A DNA stretch of 22,559 bases from a virus: the IMG/VR virus record IMGVR_UViG_3300006875_000184, positions 1-22,559 of that record, one strand, 5' to 3'. Positions 16,332-22,507 of this stretch are shown piece by piece. The translations under genes were made by a program, and so were the position numbers. Each line of letters begins with the position of its first letter. Position 1 is the stretch's first letter. The notes beneath the pieces are model-generated. The model was not told the DNA's origin and did not search any database. It saw only the letters and a list, made by a program, of their open reading frames with translations.

Positions 16332-16479
16332 TGCTTTCTTCCTCCATTCTCGTGGCGATAACTTCCGACATCTCGGCAATCTGGTCGATTGCCTTGTCGT
16401 TGTCGCCAACGACATAGAGAGTCAGGGCAATCAAGAGTGCTTCCATTTCTATGTGGGTCAATCTTTCGTTGACAAACAT
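16285..16479 (-). CDS. 64-aa acidic protein, unknown
   Basis: The start is placed at ATG 16479, with AAGGAGG about ten bases upstream, rather than at an upstream Met that would run into the preceding gene. The first half (HIEMEALLIALTLYVVGDNDKAID) is a helix with an 11-residue hydrophobic core, too short to span a membrane confidently. The second half is Glu/Met-rich, ending in a Gly/Asn-rich acidic tail. No family is recognised. It is co-transcribed with the sigma-like fusion gene, which ends six bases before this start. Confidence 0.5.
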   Translation of the reverse strand: MFVNERLTHIEMEALLIALTLYVVGDNDKAIDQIAEMSEVIATRMEEESNAKGNGENGTQEVAD

Positions 16480-16484
16480 AATGA

Positions 16485-17255
16485 TTATTCCTCCTTGAGG
16501 TTGAGAACGAACGTGTTCATGAAGAGCATTTCTGAGATAACGGAGTATCCAACAATGTCCATCCATGTGTCGATGAGTGACTCGTTGGATGGTTCGGCTC
16601 CGCTTTCAAGAAGCGTCGCCAGTCGTGCCAGTTTATCACACAGTCGAATCATGAGACCGACATGGCCGAACTCCAAGATGTTGCTGTGCCCGTAATCTCG
16701 TTGCTTGCGCACGAGTAGGGCTAGCATCTCTTCGGCGTTCCATTGATTGCGGAAACGCAGTTCGTTGACTGCCATGTATGCGAGGTCAATGATGAGCAGG
16801 CGTGGTGTTTCTTCCTGTTCGCGCACCGCCTTGGCAAGGCGAGTGCGATAGAACTCGATGTGTGGCCGGTGTGCTGCTTGCGAACCTGACGTGCCATCCC
16901 ATTCTGTTACCGTGGCATTGGCTGCGTCTTCCCAGTTGTCAAACATCTGATACCTCAAGTTGATGGAGTGGTTGGTGAGTAGTTGTCGTTCCAGTTTGGC
17001 CATTGCTTTACGGGCAAGTCGCCAAGCGTGTGGCTTGGATACACCAAGGCGTTGCCCCAGTGTGCTGTATGAGATGCCTTCGTAGAAGATGGCTTCAACG
17101 CAGAAGCGTGATTGCGGGTCAAGGTTTTCAATTGCTTCCTGTACCGCATACACATGGTCTTTGCCTGTGTCGTATGGGACATCGCCCCATTGTAGCATCC
17201 ACTCAGATTCGGATGCCGGCAACGAAGCGAAGTTGTCCATGTCAAATGACCCCAT
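16485..17255 (-). CDS. Sigma-region-4-like HTH fused to Nmad1 (DUF1599-like) domain
   Basis: A 256-residue protein from ATG 17255, preceded by GAGGTGG; longer readings enter the upstream gene. Residues 36-92 match sigma-70 region 4 in layout (AIENLDPQSRFCVEAIFYEG, ISYSTLGQRLGVSKPHAWRL, ARKAMAKLERQL), the helix-turn-helix that reads -35 elements; regions 2 and 3 are absent. Residues about 172-248 look like the DUF1599/nucleotide-modification-associated domain 1: KQRDYGHSNILEFG, LMIRLCDKLARL, and NESLIDTWMDIVGY. Such domains occur beside phage base-modification genes. A protein joining both could direct a nucleotide-linked activity to DNA, or be a regulator with a small-molecule sensor. It overlaps the upstream nuclease by 14 bases. 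Confidence 0.65.
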   Translation of the reverse strand: MGSFDMDNFASLPASESEWMLQWGDVPYDTGKDHVYAVQEAIENLDPQSRFCVEAIFYEGISYSTLGQRLGVSKPHAWRLARKAMAKLERQLLTNHSINLRYQMFDNWEDAANATVTEWDGTSGSQAAHRPHIEFYRTRLAKAVREQEETPRLLIIDLAYMAVNELRFRNQWNAEEMLALLVRKQRDYGHSNILEFGHVGLMIRLCDKLARLATLLESGAEPSNESLIDTWMDIVGYSVISEMLFMNTFVLNLKEE

Positions 17256-17679
17256 CATCCACCTCGTCGTAGTCGGGGTTGATGAGCAGGTCGGTGACAT
17301 CCTCTGGCATGAGGAGATAGCCACGGGCGACGTTATCGCCCTTGGTTCCGAACAACTTCATCTCCATCTTGGAAGCGTTCAAGGTAATGTACCGCTTCAA
17401 TCTGGCGACGGACACAATGGTGAACGCCCCGTCAAGATTGTATTGGTACACCCACCACTTGGCTTCCGTCACCATCAGACCCGATGGCTTCCATCCGCGG
17501 TTGCGTGGGTTCTGTTCAACTTCCACGACCATGCGACCATTGCGGTAGCGGTCTGTCTTGACTTCAAGATGACCTGAAGAAATGTCGGTTAGGAATCTGA
17601 GGATGATTTCCTCTCCGTCCTGCCCGTGCTTCAGGTCTTTATCCCAGTTGGGTTGGCGTATGTCGTAGGCGCTGTTCAT
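17242..17679 (-). CDS. PD-(D/E)XK nuclease, resolvase/endonuclease-like
   Basis: A 145-residue protein starting at ATG 17679 with GAGGTGA four bases away. It has the core of a small PD-(D/E)XK nuclease: acidic residues at 23-24 (DGEE), the LEVKTDR motif with E39, K41 and D43, then VVEVEQ (E53, E55) and the GWKPSGLMVTEAKWWVYQY block in which Ser/Gly and Trp positions are typical of phage members of this fold. These enzymes use two metal ions to cut DNA; small ones include Holliday-junction and branched-DNA endonucleases (T7 gp3 is a functional parallel). The gene overlaps both neighbours. The substrate is not deducible. Confidence 0.65.
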   Translation of the reverse strand: MNSAYDIRQPNWDKDLKHGQDGEEIILRFLTDISSGHLEVKTDRYRNGRMVVEVEQNPRNRGWKPSGLMVTEAKWWVYQYNLDGAFTIVSVARLKRYITLNASKMEMKLFGTKGDNVARGYLLMPEDVTDLLINPDYDEVDDGVI

Positions 17680-17965
17680 TGTTCACCTCTTCGTAGTAAA
17701 GTTCAAGTCCTCTATCCAATATTTGGGCATCAACTTCGTTGGCTAGTTTTTCGGCAATCATGCGCCATCGGGCTAGGCTGTTTCGTAGCCGTTCAATCTC
17801 GTCGGCGGCAGTACGGTCGATAAACATGGCGAGGTCAGCGTGTGCCATACCGAGTTCATGCCGTAGGCGCACAATCTCGTCGGCGGCATCGAGCATGAGT
17901 CTCGCTAAATCAGTGTCATTCAACGGGGTGAAGTTTAGCAGTCGGACACCGATGTCTTCGCTCAT
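17639..17965 (-). CDS. 108-aa coiled-coil protein with internal duplication
   Basis: ATG 17965 overlaps the RusA stop as ATGA. The protein is mostly helical and charged. It contains AADEIVRLRHEL (27-38) and AADEIERLRNSL (53-64), a duplicated heptad-like unit 26 residues apart, probably a coiled coil. The end overlaps the nuclease gene by 41 bases. I recognise no enzyme motif. Its place between RusA and a PD-(D/E)XK nuclease suggests an accessory of DNA processing, for example an oligomerising partner; that is inference. Confidence 0.55.
   Translation of the reverse strand: MSEDIGVRLLNFTPLNDTDLARLMLDAADEIVRLRHELGMAHADLAMFIDRTAADEIERLRNSLARWRMIAEKLANEVDAQILDRGLELYYEEVNNEQRLRHTPTQLG
17784..17888 (-). 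repeat. Imperfect 27-bp direct repeat inside the 108-aa gene
   Basis: Copies lie at 17784-17810 and 17862-17888, 78 bases apart. Their last 17 bases (CAATCTCGTCGGCGGCA on the + strand) are identical and the first 10 differ at three positions. This encodes the duplicated AADEI-x-RLR unit in frame, so it looks like a recent in-frame duplication or gene conversion. Confidence 0.8.
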
Positions 17966-18375
17966 GCTTTTATCGCAGTCACTTTGACGACTTGGCTATC
18001 GTCTTTCCATGCCACGCCGTTCAGCCCGTCAAGAATTGTTTTGACGTAGTTGTCGATGTCGCCACGCAATTTGGTTTTGACATCAACGTCAACGCGCTCA
18101 ACAATAACTGCCGTGCCTTCCGTGTCCACCACGATGTGAACGGCGACTTCGCCTTCAAACATGGGGCCATCCCATGCGGCAGCGATAATCTTTTCGGCGT
18201 TCATCGTTTTCGCAGGGGTGTATGCGATTGTCTTGCCACCTCTAGAGGCGAGCCGTGGCCTTTCCTTCGGGTGAGGTCGGCCCTCTATGTAGACTGCGTG
18301 TGACCGTATGCTCGCGCCAACAACTTTTCCAGTTCTCGTTGACCCGCTTGTCCTCTTGCTAGGAACTTTCCCCAT
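17962..18375 (-). CDS. rusA: RusA-family Holliday-junction resolvase
   Basis: A 137-residue protein with the hallmark RusA layout. RPHPKERPR (33-41) comes early. GDIDNYVKTILDGLNG (105-120) holds the conserved D106, D108-N109, K112 and D116, and DDSQV (125-129) completes the acidic cluster that binds metal. RusA-type enzymes act as dimers and cut four-way junctions symmetrically, clearing branches before packaging. Length matches the family (about 120 residues) plus a basic N-terminal tail of about 25. The only usable start is ATG 18375, giving a 91-base overlap with the primase gene; its GGAGG lies 13 bases upstream, longer than usual. Confidence 0.88.
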   Translation of the reverse strand: MGKVPSKRTSGSTRTGKVVGASIRSHAVYIEGRPHPKERPRLASRGGKTIAYTPAKTMNAEKIIAAAWDGPMFEGEVAVHIVVDTEGTAVIVERVDVDVKTKLRGDIDNYVKTILDGLNGVAWKDDSQVVKVTAIKA

Positions 18376-19184
18376 CGTAAATCAGCGTCCTCCAGTATTT
18401 GACGTGCGTCGTTTGGATTGAGGTTAGAATCACGACATTCATACGCTAGGCGGATGAGTGTCGTTGACCTGTCCCGTCCCTCAAGTGGGCCATCCCTAAA
18501 GATAGCACGACCTGTGGTTGTGAGGCGGCTAACGGCATTGCGCAAGTCACCTGACGGTTCAGAGTATTGGCGTACTTCTGCTTGTGGTGGGCGGTACATG
18601 GAAGCGAGTTTGGTGATGCGGTCGCTGGGCGTGAGGTTCTCTCTTGCTTCCCACAGGAAGCGGTCAAACTGAATCTCGTTGCCCGACTTGTCCACCATGA
18701 CTCGCTGGCCTGAACCGACATTGGGATAGGGCAGGCGCACGTAGTTGCCGACTTGGCTCGTGGCTAACGACTCCTGCTTGGGGTTGACTTCCTTGGGTGG
18801 GAGTTGAACGACATCATGTGCGGCCAAGAACATTCTGCGCATGTACTTGGCCTCAATGAGTTGAGGGGTGAAGACCCAGACGTGATAACCACGGCGGGTC
18901 TTTTCTACCCACGACTTGACTTCCACAACGGAGAACGCATCAGCAAGCAGCCATGCGTCCTCTGGGCTGTCGTAGTCAATGTCGCTACAACCCCATACGC
19001 ACATCGTCTGCCCCTTGTACGGGACACATGGGTACACCCCGATGTGTGGGCCGGTAGTCAGGTGCTCACGGAAGTGCTGCCTAGTGAGTTCCTCTCGCAC
19101 ACAACCACCTTCCCATGCGCCATAGCAGTCGCCACGCCCACGGAAGAGGGAGATGTAATCCTCAAGGAGTTGCTCAGTGAGCAC
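18285..19184 (-). CDS. Archaeo-eukaryotic-type (PrimPol-like) primase
   Basis: A 299-residue protein with a GTG start (19184) and GAGGT six bases upstream. It shows the AEP active-site series: CSDIDYD with D68, D70 and D72 as metal-binding acids; RRGYHVWVF with H101; and the NPKQ (134-137) plus GNYVRLPY (146-153) block found in TOTE/PrimPol-type primases. The C-terminal 100 residues are helical (ENLTPSDRITKLASM, LEDADLRWGKFLARG). It would make primers for phage replication, and it overlaps the helicase gene by 11 bases, so the two probably act together. Some members also extend DNA; without a polymerase gene in the window that possibility stays open. Confidence 0.75.
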   Translation of the reverse strand: MLTEQLLEDYISLFRGRGDCYGAWEGGCVREELTRQHFREHLTTGPHIGVYPCVPYKGQTMCVWGCSDIDYDSPEDAWLLADAFSVVEVKSWVEKTRRGYHVWVFTPQLIEAKYMRRMFLAAHDVVQLPPKEVNPKQESLATSQVGNYVRLPYPNVGSGQRVMVDKSGNEIQFDRFLWEARENLTPSDRITKLASMYRPPQAEVRQYSEPSGDLRNAVSRLTTTGRAIFRDGPLEGRDRSTTLIRLAYECRDSNLNPNDARQILEDADLRWGKFLARGQAGQRELEKLLARAYGHTQST

Positions 19185-20235
19185 TGCGTACCTCGCTCAA
19201 GAACTGTGATGGCAGTTCACCGTCACGTAAGCGACGCAGGCGTCCCGTGCCATGCTCAATCTCAAAGTCAATGTCGTCCAACAGCGTACCGCCAGGTCGC
19301 TTGTTCTTGACAAGGTTGAGCGTGAGGGTATGGGCGTGGATACGGGCGTTGTAGCGGAGCATGTCGAGTTGTTCCATCGCCCGTTCACTGGCAGATGACT
19401 TGTCCAGTTTCGCTTCAAGTTCACGAATCTGTGACTCAATCTCAAACCGCTTGCGTCGCACACCGATGATGTGCGTCGCCTGCTGTTCGCCACCGAACGA
19501 ACCAGACGAGATGGTCATGCGCCTACCGTCAGCACCAGACGAACGTGATGTCTGATGGAGAATCAGCATCGGCACATCGTGCCTACGCCCCCATGCTTTC
19601 ATCGTGTTCGCCTTAGACGGCACGTCCTCGCCGCCACCTTGAAGCAATTCAAGATAGTCAAACACAACGAGGTCGGGCTTCTGTCCCCACACGTCGCACA
19701 CTTCGCCCATCGCTTTCTCCATGTCCGACAAAGCCATCGGCTGGTCGAACACGGCGAGGTTGGGGAAGTAGTCGTTGGCTGTCTCGCGAAGCAGGTCAAT
19801 CGCACCCGAATCATCGGAGGCAATGAGGCGCTCCAAATCGTAGGCGTTCACGCCGTGAGTAACACAAGCCAACTTGATGAGCACAAGGGTGCGTGGTTCG
19901 TCTGGGACGAAGTACACCACGTTCTTGTTGCGGTTGGCTGAAAGCATTTCAAACAGGGTGAGCGTCTTGCCCGAGTGCGAGTAGCCGATAAGCAACGCCA
20001 TCTCGCCGGGGGCGATGCCACGCATCTGGTCATCTAGGTCTGCGAACCCAGTGTAGATACGTTCGTGTGGCGACTGTGCCCATCGGACAAACTCGTGAGC
20101 GGCTTCGTCCAGTGGACGGTAGTAGTTGTGTGTCTTGACTGCTGTCTCCACAGTAGACACATTGGGGAGAGGCTCTTCGCCCCTCCCCAGTGCGTCCCAC
20201 CTAGACAGCAATTCTCCGCTGTCTACTGCGGTCAT
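19174..20235 (-). CDS. DnaB-type RecA-fold replicative helicase
   Basis: A 353-residue protein beginning in a TGATG overlap with the 148-aa gene. It has the RecA-like core of DnaB helicases: RIYTGFADLDDQMRGIAPGEM leads to Walker A GYSHSGKT (84-91, K90, T91), a strand with Glu (VVYFVPDEP), Walker B LVVFDYLELL (D193), and the HQTSRS sensor motif (227-232). The long N-terminal primase-binding domain of full DnaB is missing; only about 60 residues precede the core. An Arg/Lys-rich stretch (IGVRRKRFEIES, KNKRPGG) may be the arginine finger and DNA loop region. A ring-shaped replicative helicase working with the adjacent AEP primase is the most likely role. Confidence 0.82.
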   Translation of the reverse strand: MTAVDSGELLSRWDALGRGEEPLPNVSTVETAVKTHNYYRPLDEAAHEFVRWAQSPHERIYTGFADLDDQMRGIAPGEMALLIGYSHSGKTLTLFEMLSANRNKNVVYFVPDEPRTLVLIKLACVTHGVNAYDLERLIASDDSGAIDLLRETANDYFPNLAVFDQPMALSDMEKAMGEVCDVWGQKPDLVVFDYLELLQGGGEDVPSKANTMKAWGRRHDVPMLILHQTSRSSGADGRRMTISSGSFGGEQQATHIIGVRRKRFEIESQIRELEAKLDKSSASERAMEQLDMLRYNARIHAHTLTLNLVKNKRPGGTLLDDIDFEIEHGTGRLRRLRDGELPSQFLSEVRSAH

Positions 20236-20681
20236 CAGGCTCCCTTCGGAGGCCAGAACGCTGCGGGTTCAGCACCTTCGGGTGCGTCTGCCTGCTTGAA
20301 CCACGGACGACGAGTGCCAACCGCTTGGTCGCGATTGTCCCACACCTTGACAACTCCCGCCTTGCGACATGCGGAGACGAGCCACTGCGGGAGGTCGCCG
20401 TGCTGCTTGCCAACCACCGACACGTCACCCTTGGGTGTGGCGGGGGAGATGGTTACCTGAACTGCGGACGAGGAGATTGAATCCTCGCTCACCATCGTTG
20501 CCGTGGGGAACGCCGCCTTGACCATCTCCACACCGTTGGTGGTCTGGAGTTTGTCGTTCACAAAGTTGAATGCCACGTCCCAATCGGAGAGCGTCGCTTC
20601 CAAGTTGTCCGACTTGGTGCACAGTTCAGCCGCAATCTTTGCGGCGACCTGCATGATGATTGACTGGTCCTTGCTAATCAT
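20235..20681 (-). CDS. 148-aa protein with conserved-looking C-terminal block, possible ssDNA binder
   Basis: ATG 20681 with AGAAGGG seven bases upstream. The first 70 residues are helical (IIMQVAAKIAAELCTKSDNLEATL, VEMVKAAFP). A beta strand follows (SAVQVTISP), then a distinctive block: KQHGDLPQWLVSACRKAGV, VKVWDNRD and RRPWFKQAD...AFWPP. I recall similar blocks from other phages, always of uncertain role, but cannot confirm this here. Its position between a RecB-like nuclease and a helicase, plus aromatic and basic residues near the C-terminus, would fit single-stranded DNA binding or recruitment. No OB-fold signature can be claimed. Confidence 0.55.
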   Translation of the reverse strand: MISKDQSIIMQVAAKIAAELCTKSDNLEATLSDWDVAFNFVNDKLQTTNGVEMVKAAFPTATMVSEDSISSSAVQVTISPATPKGDVSVVGKQHGDLPQWLVSACRKAGVVKVWDNRDQAVGTRRPWFKQADAPEGAEPAAFWPPKGA

Positions 20682-21504
20682 TGCTATACCCTTCTGGGGT
20701 CAGGTCACTAGGTGACAGTTTGCTTCCCTTACAGATTGACCACCATGGACACCACGTTGCGCTACACAGGTAGTGCGTGTCATTCTTTGTCCATGATGTG
20801 TCAGTGCCGAGCAACACCGCTGTCCGCACAAGCGGACTAACAATGTTTCGTAGCCACTCGGCGTGGCTTTCGTTGCGATGGACAGGCAAAATCTGTGCCT
20901 TACCGCCACGAACCATAACGCCATACTTGAACGTGACCGGATACTCCAGCCAACCCATGGCGACAGCAGCAGCCGAATACATCGTCGGCTGAACCGCTTG
21001 CGATTGCTTCTCTCTGGCATTGTACTTGCGACCCGAGGTCTTCCAATCCCACACATCGGTAGTCGTCACGAGGTCGATTGTACCCTTGCCGAAGATGCGG
21101 ACATGGCCAATCTTCTCGTCGTCCATTTCGCCAAGCAGAAACGAGAACTCTTTCTCCACGGCCACCACTTCGCCCACATGAGGGGCGACGTCGCGTTCCC
21201 ATTCGGACATGAGTTCGCGAGCATGGTCATGAAGTTCCTCGTCGCTGTACCTCGTACGCATGAACGGTTCGGCGAGCAACTCGTTGAGTTTCTCGTGAGC
21301 GACCGTTGTGCCGTTGCCTGTGCCCTCCAAGATGGAGGCGATGCCAGCATGAACTGCCGTGCCCAGAATCGTGGCATCGTTAGGCTTCGACCACTCCGGT
21401 CGCACCATCGCTTGGCGTCCTCGTTCTGCGCACATCGTCGCGTCGTTTATCCACGACTGCCTGACATACACATCAAGGCCATCTGATGTTTGTTCAACTC
21501 TCAT
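20674..21504 (-). CDS. Cas4/RecB-type PD-(D/E)XK nuclease with Fe-S cysteines
   Basis: A 276-residue protein (ATG 21504; AAGGTGA just upstream). It shows the RecB-family nuclease motifs in order: GTAVH (48-52, H52), FGKGTIDLV (D144), VWDWKTS (D153, K155), and QPTMYS (Q172, Y176). Four cysteines are placed as in Cas4/AddB enzymes: C25 near the start (TMCAERG), and C247, C252 and C258 at the end (YLCSATWCPWWSICKG), consistent with an iron-sulfur cluster that clasps the domain. Such proteins degrade or resect DNA ends with 5'-3' or 3'-5' polarity. No CRISPR genes accompany it. It may process ends during replication or recombination. Confidence 0.8.
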   Translation of the reverse strand: MRVEQTSDGLDVYVRQSWINDATMCAERGRQAMVRPEWSKPNDATILGTAVHAGIASILEGTGNGTTVAHEKLNELLAEPFMRTRYSDEELHDHARELMSEWERDVAPHVGEVVAVEKEFSFLLGEMDDEKIGHVRIFGKGTIDLVTTTDVWDWKTSGRKYNAREKQSQAVQPTMYSAAAVAMGWLEYPVTFKYGVMVRGGKAQILPVHRNESHAEWLRNIVSPLVRTAVLLGTDTSWTKNDTHYLCSATWCPWWSICKGSKLSPSDLTPEGYSND

Positions 21505-21943
21505 GGTTCACCTTGTCCAACGTGCGTCGGCGCAGATGCGCCGCGTACGTCTTGGTTAGTTCCAACCCGTACTTGGATTGGAGATGGATACGAACAGCCG
21601 TAGTCGTAGCACCGTTGATGAACATGCGTTGAACTTCGTTCATCTGTTCGGGTGACATCAGGGTCTTGCGTTCACTCTTGTTCCGCTTGCGTTCCTCTTC
21701 GGAGAGAACTTCAAGTTTGTACTGTACCACAAACTCATCGTGAAGCATGGCTTGTGCGACGAGTAGTTCTAGGATTGTCTCATCTGTCCATGGTGTAGAT
21801 AGACCGAGCCGTTCCATGATTTGCTTCGTGTACCACCCGTCATTAGCCCAGTCCGCTAGGATTGGGGCGGGTTCTGTGACGACCACATCGCAGAGACATG
21901 TGGGCGGGTGTCCTGCCACAGGGCAGTTCTCGGGATTGGACAA
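21494..21943 (-). CDS. 149-aa Cys/His protein with C-terminal HTH-like region
   Basis: TTG is the apparent start (21943): AAGGAGG sits four bases upstream and no in-frame ATG occurs until residue 43. The N-terminus has C7-x4-H12-x3-C16-x-C18, a possible metal site. Residues 29-70 are helical and may hold a winged or simple HTH (WYTKQIMERLGLS). Residues 97-140 (SPEQMNEVQRMFINGATTTAVRIHL, then KTYAAHLRRR) look like a second helix-turn-helix. It follows the regulatory stretch with the leader hairpin and precedes the nuclease gene by an 11-base overlap. A DNA-binding regulator is plausible; no family is recognised. Confidence 0.55.
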   Translation of the reverse strand: MSNPENCPVAGHPPTCLCDVVVTEPAPILADWANDGWYTKQIMERLGLSTPWTDETILELLVAQAMLHDEFVVQYKLEVLSEEERKRNKSERKTLMSPEQMNEVQRMFINGATTTAVRIHLQSKYGLELTKTYAAHLRRRTLDKVNHES

Positions 21944-21974
21944 GTGTCCTCCTTGTGTCCGTAGTAGTTACCAA

Positions 21975-22001
21975 ATCCACGGCGCTTCGGGCGCCGTGGA
22001 T
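21975..22001 (-). promoter_or_regulatory. Leader hairpin upstream of the HTH gene
   Basis: A perfect 11-bp stem ATCCACGGCGC / GCGCCGTGGAT with a 5-base loop (TTCGG on the + strand). On the reverse strand it is followed by TTTGG, then about 25 bases to the AAGGAGG that serves the TTG start at 21943. The weak T-tract makes full termination doubtful; a transcript-stabilising 5' hairpin, an attenuator, or a processing site is more likely. Confidence 0.7.
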
Positions 22002-22016
22002 ACTGTATCCCCCTAG

Positions 22017-22034
22017 CAACTTCTGGCGAAGTTG
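22017..22034. promoter_or_regulatory. Palindromic operator-like element
   Basis: An inverted repeat CAACTTC-TGGC-GAAGTTG, with 7-bp arms and a 4-base centre. It lies directly downstream of the TACAAT element read on the reverse strand, where a repressor would block a promoter, and upstream of the leader hairpin. A small RNA hairpin is the alternative reading. Confidence 0.5.
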
Positions 22035-22057
22035 ATTGTAGCGTTTGGGTTTGTCAA
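22035..22057 (-). promoter_or_regulatory. Promoter-like TTGACA and TACAAT elements with short spacing
   Basis: On the reverse strand TTGACA (22057-22052) is followed by TACAAT (22040-22035), but with only 11 bases between them instead of about 17. Each hexamer is close to a bacterial consensus, while the spacing is not, so this may be a phage-specific promoter or coincidence. Reading on the same strand leads into the operator-like palindrome and then the 149-aa gene. Confidence 0.3.
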
Positions 22058-22113
22058 CGCAGGGGGCAGAAACGACAATAGCCCCCGACGCAGGGGATAC
22101 CTGCGCAGGGGGC
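22058..22113. repeat. Three copies of CGCAGGGG
   Basis: CGCAGGGGGC at 22058-22067, CGCAGGGG at 22089-22096 and CGCAGGGGGC at 22104-22113, all in the same orientation on the + strand. The two flanking copies are identical over ten bases. Copies two and three also take part in the nested hairpin at 22081-22113. Confidence 0.7.
22081..22113 (-). terminator. Nested hairpin, possible weak terminator of the 46-aa gene
   Basis: An outer stem GCCCCC/GGGGGC (6 bp), a 3x3 internal loop, an inner stem GCAGG/CCTGC (5 bp) and a 5-base loop. On the reverse strand it starts seven bases after the 46-aa stop codon and is followed by TATTGTCGTTTC, a poor T-tract. It may end the short transcript of the two upstream genes, which would make the downstream promoter-like elements relevant. 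Confidence 0.45.
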
Positions 22114-22119
22114 GTACTG

Positions 22120-22260
22120 TCACTTGCTTTGGGGAACCATCTTCACCCAACCGCCACGGTGTTTGATACATGACGGTGGTTCCAATAGTACCACATGGGT
22201 TGTCAACTTGGTGCCACACTTGGGGCATACCCAGCGTTCCGTGTTGTCAGAACGGCTCAT
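22120..22260 (-). CDS. 46-aa zinc-ribbon protein
   Basis: The start is taken as ATG 22260, overlapping the end of the 86-aa gene by 14 bases; a longer reading to 22305 would overlap more deeply and lacks a clear ribosome-binding site, as does this start, so translational coupling is likely. The protein has WVCPKCGTKL (C-x2-C) and later SCIKH (C-x2-H), with a strand between, the layout of a one-metal zinc ribbon. Such tiny proteins in phages often touch DNA, RNA polymerase or host factors. The target cannot be told. Confidence 0.6.
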   Translation of the reverse strand: MSRSDNTERWVCPKCGTKLTTHVVLLEPPSCIKHRGGWVKMVPQSK

Positions 22261-22507
22261 CTGGCTGGGCTTCTGGCTGGAACCAACGCACAAGTTCAAG
22301 CACATTCAGGTAATCGTCCACTCGCTCAACGATTTCCTGAGGCAACTCCTGTAAGATGAAACGCGTCTTGTTCTTGTTGTCGTTGACATACAGCCCACAG
22401 TTCTCGCTCCATTGGAGTTCGTGAGAATGGACGTTGCCATGCTCATCGAAATCCACGAAGACAAGAGGGGAGTACACCATCGTGTACGGGGTTGATGCTT
22501 CTCTCAT
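22247..22507 (-). CDS. 86-aa acidic protein, unknown
   Basis: ATG 22507 has a strong AGGAGG about four bases upstream. The first half is beta-like (TMVYSPLVFVDFDEHGNVHSHELQW, then GLYVNDNKNKTRFIL) and the second is an acidic amphipathic helix (QEIVERVDDYLNVLELVRWF). No family is recognised. It is the first reverse-strand gene fully inside the window; the 52 bases upstream to the window edge show no clear promoter, so it may continue an operon from outside. Confidence 0.6.
   Translation of the reverse strand: MREASTPYTMVYSPLVFVDFDEHGNVHSHELQWSENCGLYVNDNKNKTRFILQELPQEIVERVDDYLNVLELVRWFQPEAQPDEPF

Noticed and set aside
20240-20290. Hairpins with TTCG loops near the end of the 148-aa gene (for example GCACC-TTCG-GGTGC)
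   Set aside because: They lie inside coding sequence for a Pro/Glu/Ala/Gly-rich tail, lack a T-tract, and are explained by codon composition.
21959-22010. tRNA-like fold at the leader hairpin
   Set aside because: Only one stem-loop is present; no anticodon, T-arm or acceptor pairing.
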